NCBI RefSeq assembly: GCF_002999335.1
Contig: NW_020312041.1
Location: forward strand, 80,619 to 144,618
Reading direction: 5' to 3'
Length of the DNA stretch: 64,000 nucleotides
Source of the DNA: Cyclospora cayetanensis
Taxonomy: Eukaryota; Apicomplexa; Conoidasida; Eucoccidiorida; Eimeriidae
Part shown: in pieces, positions 61,346 through 64,000 of the stretch
Numbering within the stretch: the first letter of the stretch is position 1
Layout: the number at the start of each line of letters is the position of its first letter
Made by a program: the position numbers and the translations under genes
The notes under the pieces: generated by a model
Seen by the model: the letters and a program-made list of their open reading frames with translations, nothing else
Told to the model about the DNA's origin: nothing
The model's database searches: none

Positions 61346-64000
61346 TGGTTTGATACCCGGTTATTCTAACTATGCGTCTTTCTTACCTTCTATTTCAGAT
61401 AATCTGTTGGTGCATACATTCGCTTTTTTTATTCACACTAGTTTCAACGTTTCTGCCTGACTGGGGAGTGGCGATAGGGGGGAGCTCTTCCACTATCCTG
61501 CCCGCAGTTAGCCTTGGCAAACAAATACAGAGCATGGGGTTCATGTTTTGAGGAGACACGGAAAAGATATAACGGGCTAAGCTACAAGCGGGCACGTTCT
61601 ACCACATCAAGTAGATTTAATTGAAAAGCAGTAGATAAATGACTAATAGTTTGTGTGTCCCTAGCTTTTATTCTTGCATACTAGTGTTGGGTGGATACAG
61701 GAAGATGGGACGTTGCACGGGCGTGCGCTGGATGCTATGTGCCGCTAGCCTGATCGCTCTAAATGCCTACAGGATGCAGCGACTAGCCCCTTGTCTGTTC
61801 GTCTCCCCTCTTATAAAAAGTCTGAGAGGTGCTTTTGTAAAGCATTCTGTAGCGTTCTTTTAAATTGGTGTAAAGTCTGTAGCTAAGTTTCTTTCTATGG
61901 ACCCCTCAGATGAAGTGTAAAAAATGCTCTGGTAAGATGAAGCAGGAAAGAGCACGGTTAATTGCACCTTAAGCAGTGATCATAGTAAACACATTACTAT
62001 AATATTCTTCGCTTGACGTAAAATGCATTCTCATAGGAGGTGCCCCCATTTGGTGCTGATGGTTAGATGGCTACATGGGGCTTCCTCACATCATACAGCA
62101 CTATGCATTTACGTGCAACAGTGGACAATGAAATCCTGTTGAAAAATCAACATAATCCATCCAACAGCTACTCCCATGTAACGAGTAAATTATTTGTATT
62201 CCATTGAATAGAATGCTGCACTTTTTCATTTTAACTTCTGGTAGTGAGCATTGGGTTTAGCGGTGTAAATAGGTAAACCTAGAGCTGAGATAAAAGTATA
62301 CTCCCTTCAGTAAAGATCCAAATCCAACAAATTTTCATACTAAGGTTGACCCCTTCCAAGGCGCACAGACCATACATCAGCAATTTTCAATTTTGATTTG
62401 CACTGGGGAAATTCTGCCCACTCCATCACAATCAATAAACTCATGCAACCCCTCTTTTAGAGGTTTGCTCTGCCCTTCCGCACCCAATCTCTAGGCACTG
62501 GGGTGTTCTGCGTGACCCCCGTGGCCTTCATGCCCGCAAAGTCTTGTCGTCCACTAAAAATGTACTTGGAGTCTCCAGTCAGCATCACCAATAGCCCAGA
62601 CATTCATCCATGCAGCACGGTTTATTAGCGCCATAAAAGTTCCTTGGCATATGGAGATCTTAGCCAGAAAACCAATTCCAAAAAACGCTGTGGTGCTGGT
62701 GGTGTGCTGCTGAGGCTAAAGTCCTCTTATACGACTGTGTAGGGCACACTCGAAAAATGACGGGCACGGTTCCCATTGCAGTAGTGGGCAACCCATGACA
62801 TCTCCACTATCCTAGTCCCTTTGCCATAAGCCGATATTGTGAGTTCCTCTGGCTTCACTTGTTGAAATGATCGGCATGTTGCATTGTTCTTGGGTCGGTT
62901 CCTGCTCTCTATCCCTAGGCTTGTGGGTCTCCCTTCTTGGTCCCCCATGGCAGGCGAGCTGCTCTAGCTCCCAATTCTTCTTTTGCTTGCAAATCCAAAA
63001 GTTGCCCTCCGACATGGCATTTAAACGCTTCAGAATGTAAAACCGAAGATCTCCGATTGTGTGTCTGAGCCCCACAGGCAGCCTGACGCATATTCCAACA
63101 TGTGGAGCTTGCGAACAGCAAATCCCCGAGTATTTCTAGCGATGCACAAGATCTTGGGCTTCATTTGGTCAAGAACGTTCTTACCCCAAATTCCATCAAT
63201 CATGCAAAGACTATTATCTTATCATTAAGAGCGAGCTCACACTGTAATGAACTTCAGCAAACAGAAAATATGGTGCACCGCATTCTTTACATTCGGCCTT
63301 TGCTTACTCCTGTAGGTATCTTGGTTATGGGATCCACTATTTCCAAGCCTCACATGCGCTCCATTTTGAAGTAGTAGATGAAACCAAAACGAACGAATAG
63401 AGCCTACTGCAAAGACTGCAGCTGTAGCAGTGATAGTAGTGGACACAACATGCTGCACAGACCTCAAATAACGTAATTACCTTAGAGGCCCCCTCAGCGC
63501 CAATCAAGTCACCCCACAAGCAAAGCCGCAGTCAAGGTTGCAAAAGCCTTCCGGCTTGAATAGCCCTGTGCAGCTCAGACGGCACAGGCGCAAGCATAGT
63601 GAATGTGGCTCAAGAACGCGCCGATAGAGACGCCTGTAGACAAGGTCGCAGAACTACAAAAAGGGGAGCTGACTATGCTGTAGACAGTTGGTTATAGCAC
63701 ACGTGTTTTATTGCCATTAGCATGGGGTTGAGAGCCCTGGAGACCAGAGAAAGGCCTTTCAAAGCTCGAATACATCCCCAACTGGCGTCGGAGCTGCACT
63801 CCAGCTAGATCCTATTCTATCCTATTGCCTCATTCCACAGACTCGGGCCTCGAACGGCAACCTGTTCTCGAAGTGGCCACCACTGATAAGTTACAGTGCT
63901 ACTAGGAGTCTCATCACATGAAAGGGTAGAAAGAGTCTCGAATGCGGTCTGAACGCGCGAATGTGGATACCCCATGACCCATTATCATTGTCCTCAACAT
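61346..64000. other. No recognised gene to the right edge
   Basis: Overlapping minus-strand frames at 62727-63121 are charged and protein-like in more than one frame, possibly decayed Gag-Pol, but no motif is convincing. Nothing else is supported. Confidence 0.35.

Overview
The window looks like nuclear DNA of an apicomplexan parasite, most likely a coccidian with a large, repeat-rich genome (Sarcocystis-like). This rests on one convincing host gene: a multi-exon ApiAP2 transcription factor at 43303-48617 (+). It has three AP2 DNA-binding domains and a C-terminal ACDC-type domain, and its short introns have GT/AG borders whose phases fit throughout. ApiAP2 proteins with ACDC domains are an apicomplexan hallmark. 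The Sarcocystis-like placement is inference, from low gene density, abundant retroelement remains and the absence of the CAG/homopolymer runs typical of Eimeria.

Almost everything else I can identify is decayed transposable-element DNA. At least two Ty3/gypsy (Metaviridae-type) lineages are present, broken by frameshifts and stops. The best copy lies on the minus strand at about 56420-50150. It keeps the canonical order Gag, protease, reverse transcriptase, RNase H, integrase and a possible chromodomain-like tail. A second copy of the same family is minus-strand Gag at 34420-32530 and pol at 29400-27370, probably interrupted by about 1 kb of other DNA. A third, 3'-truncated plus-strand fragment lies at 24900-25525. 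Another lineage contributes RNase H fragments at 156-500 (-), 36984-37345 (-) and 61080-61345 (+), with an RT thumb-like piece at 37780-37920 (-). A separate plus-strand integrase relic lies at 59860-60840. A piggyBac-like transposase remnant sits at 11742-12119 (-).

Other structure: a roughly 180-bp imperfect inverted repeat at 999-1178 with arms of about 75 bp and a loop of about 30 bases; a near-complete histidine-tRNA-like cloverleaf at 24811-24882, directly before the plus-strand integrase fragment; a second, weaker Pol III-like segment at 30970-31082 (-); and an A/T-rich stretch at about 15300-20100.

Layout: 0-11.6 kb mostly unrecognised DNA with the RNase H relic and the hairpin; 11.7-12.1 kb piggyBac relic; 12-24.8 kb unrecognised, partly A/T-rich; 24.8-34.4 kb Ty3/gypsy remains and tRNA-like pieces; 34.4-43.3 kb sparse pol fragments; 43.3-48.6 kb the ApiAP2 gene; 50.1-56.4 kb the best Ty3/gypsy copy; 56.4-64 kb further integrase and RNase H relics. 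No rRNA gene, CRISPR array, bacterial operon or complete host gene other than the ApiAP2 gene could be supported. All homology calls were made by eye from family motifs.
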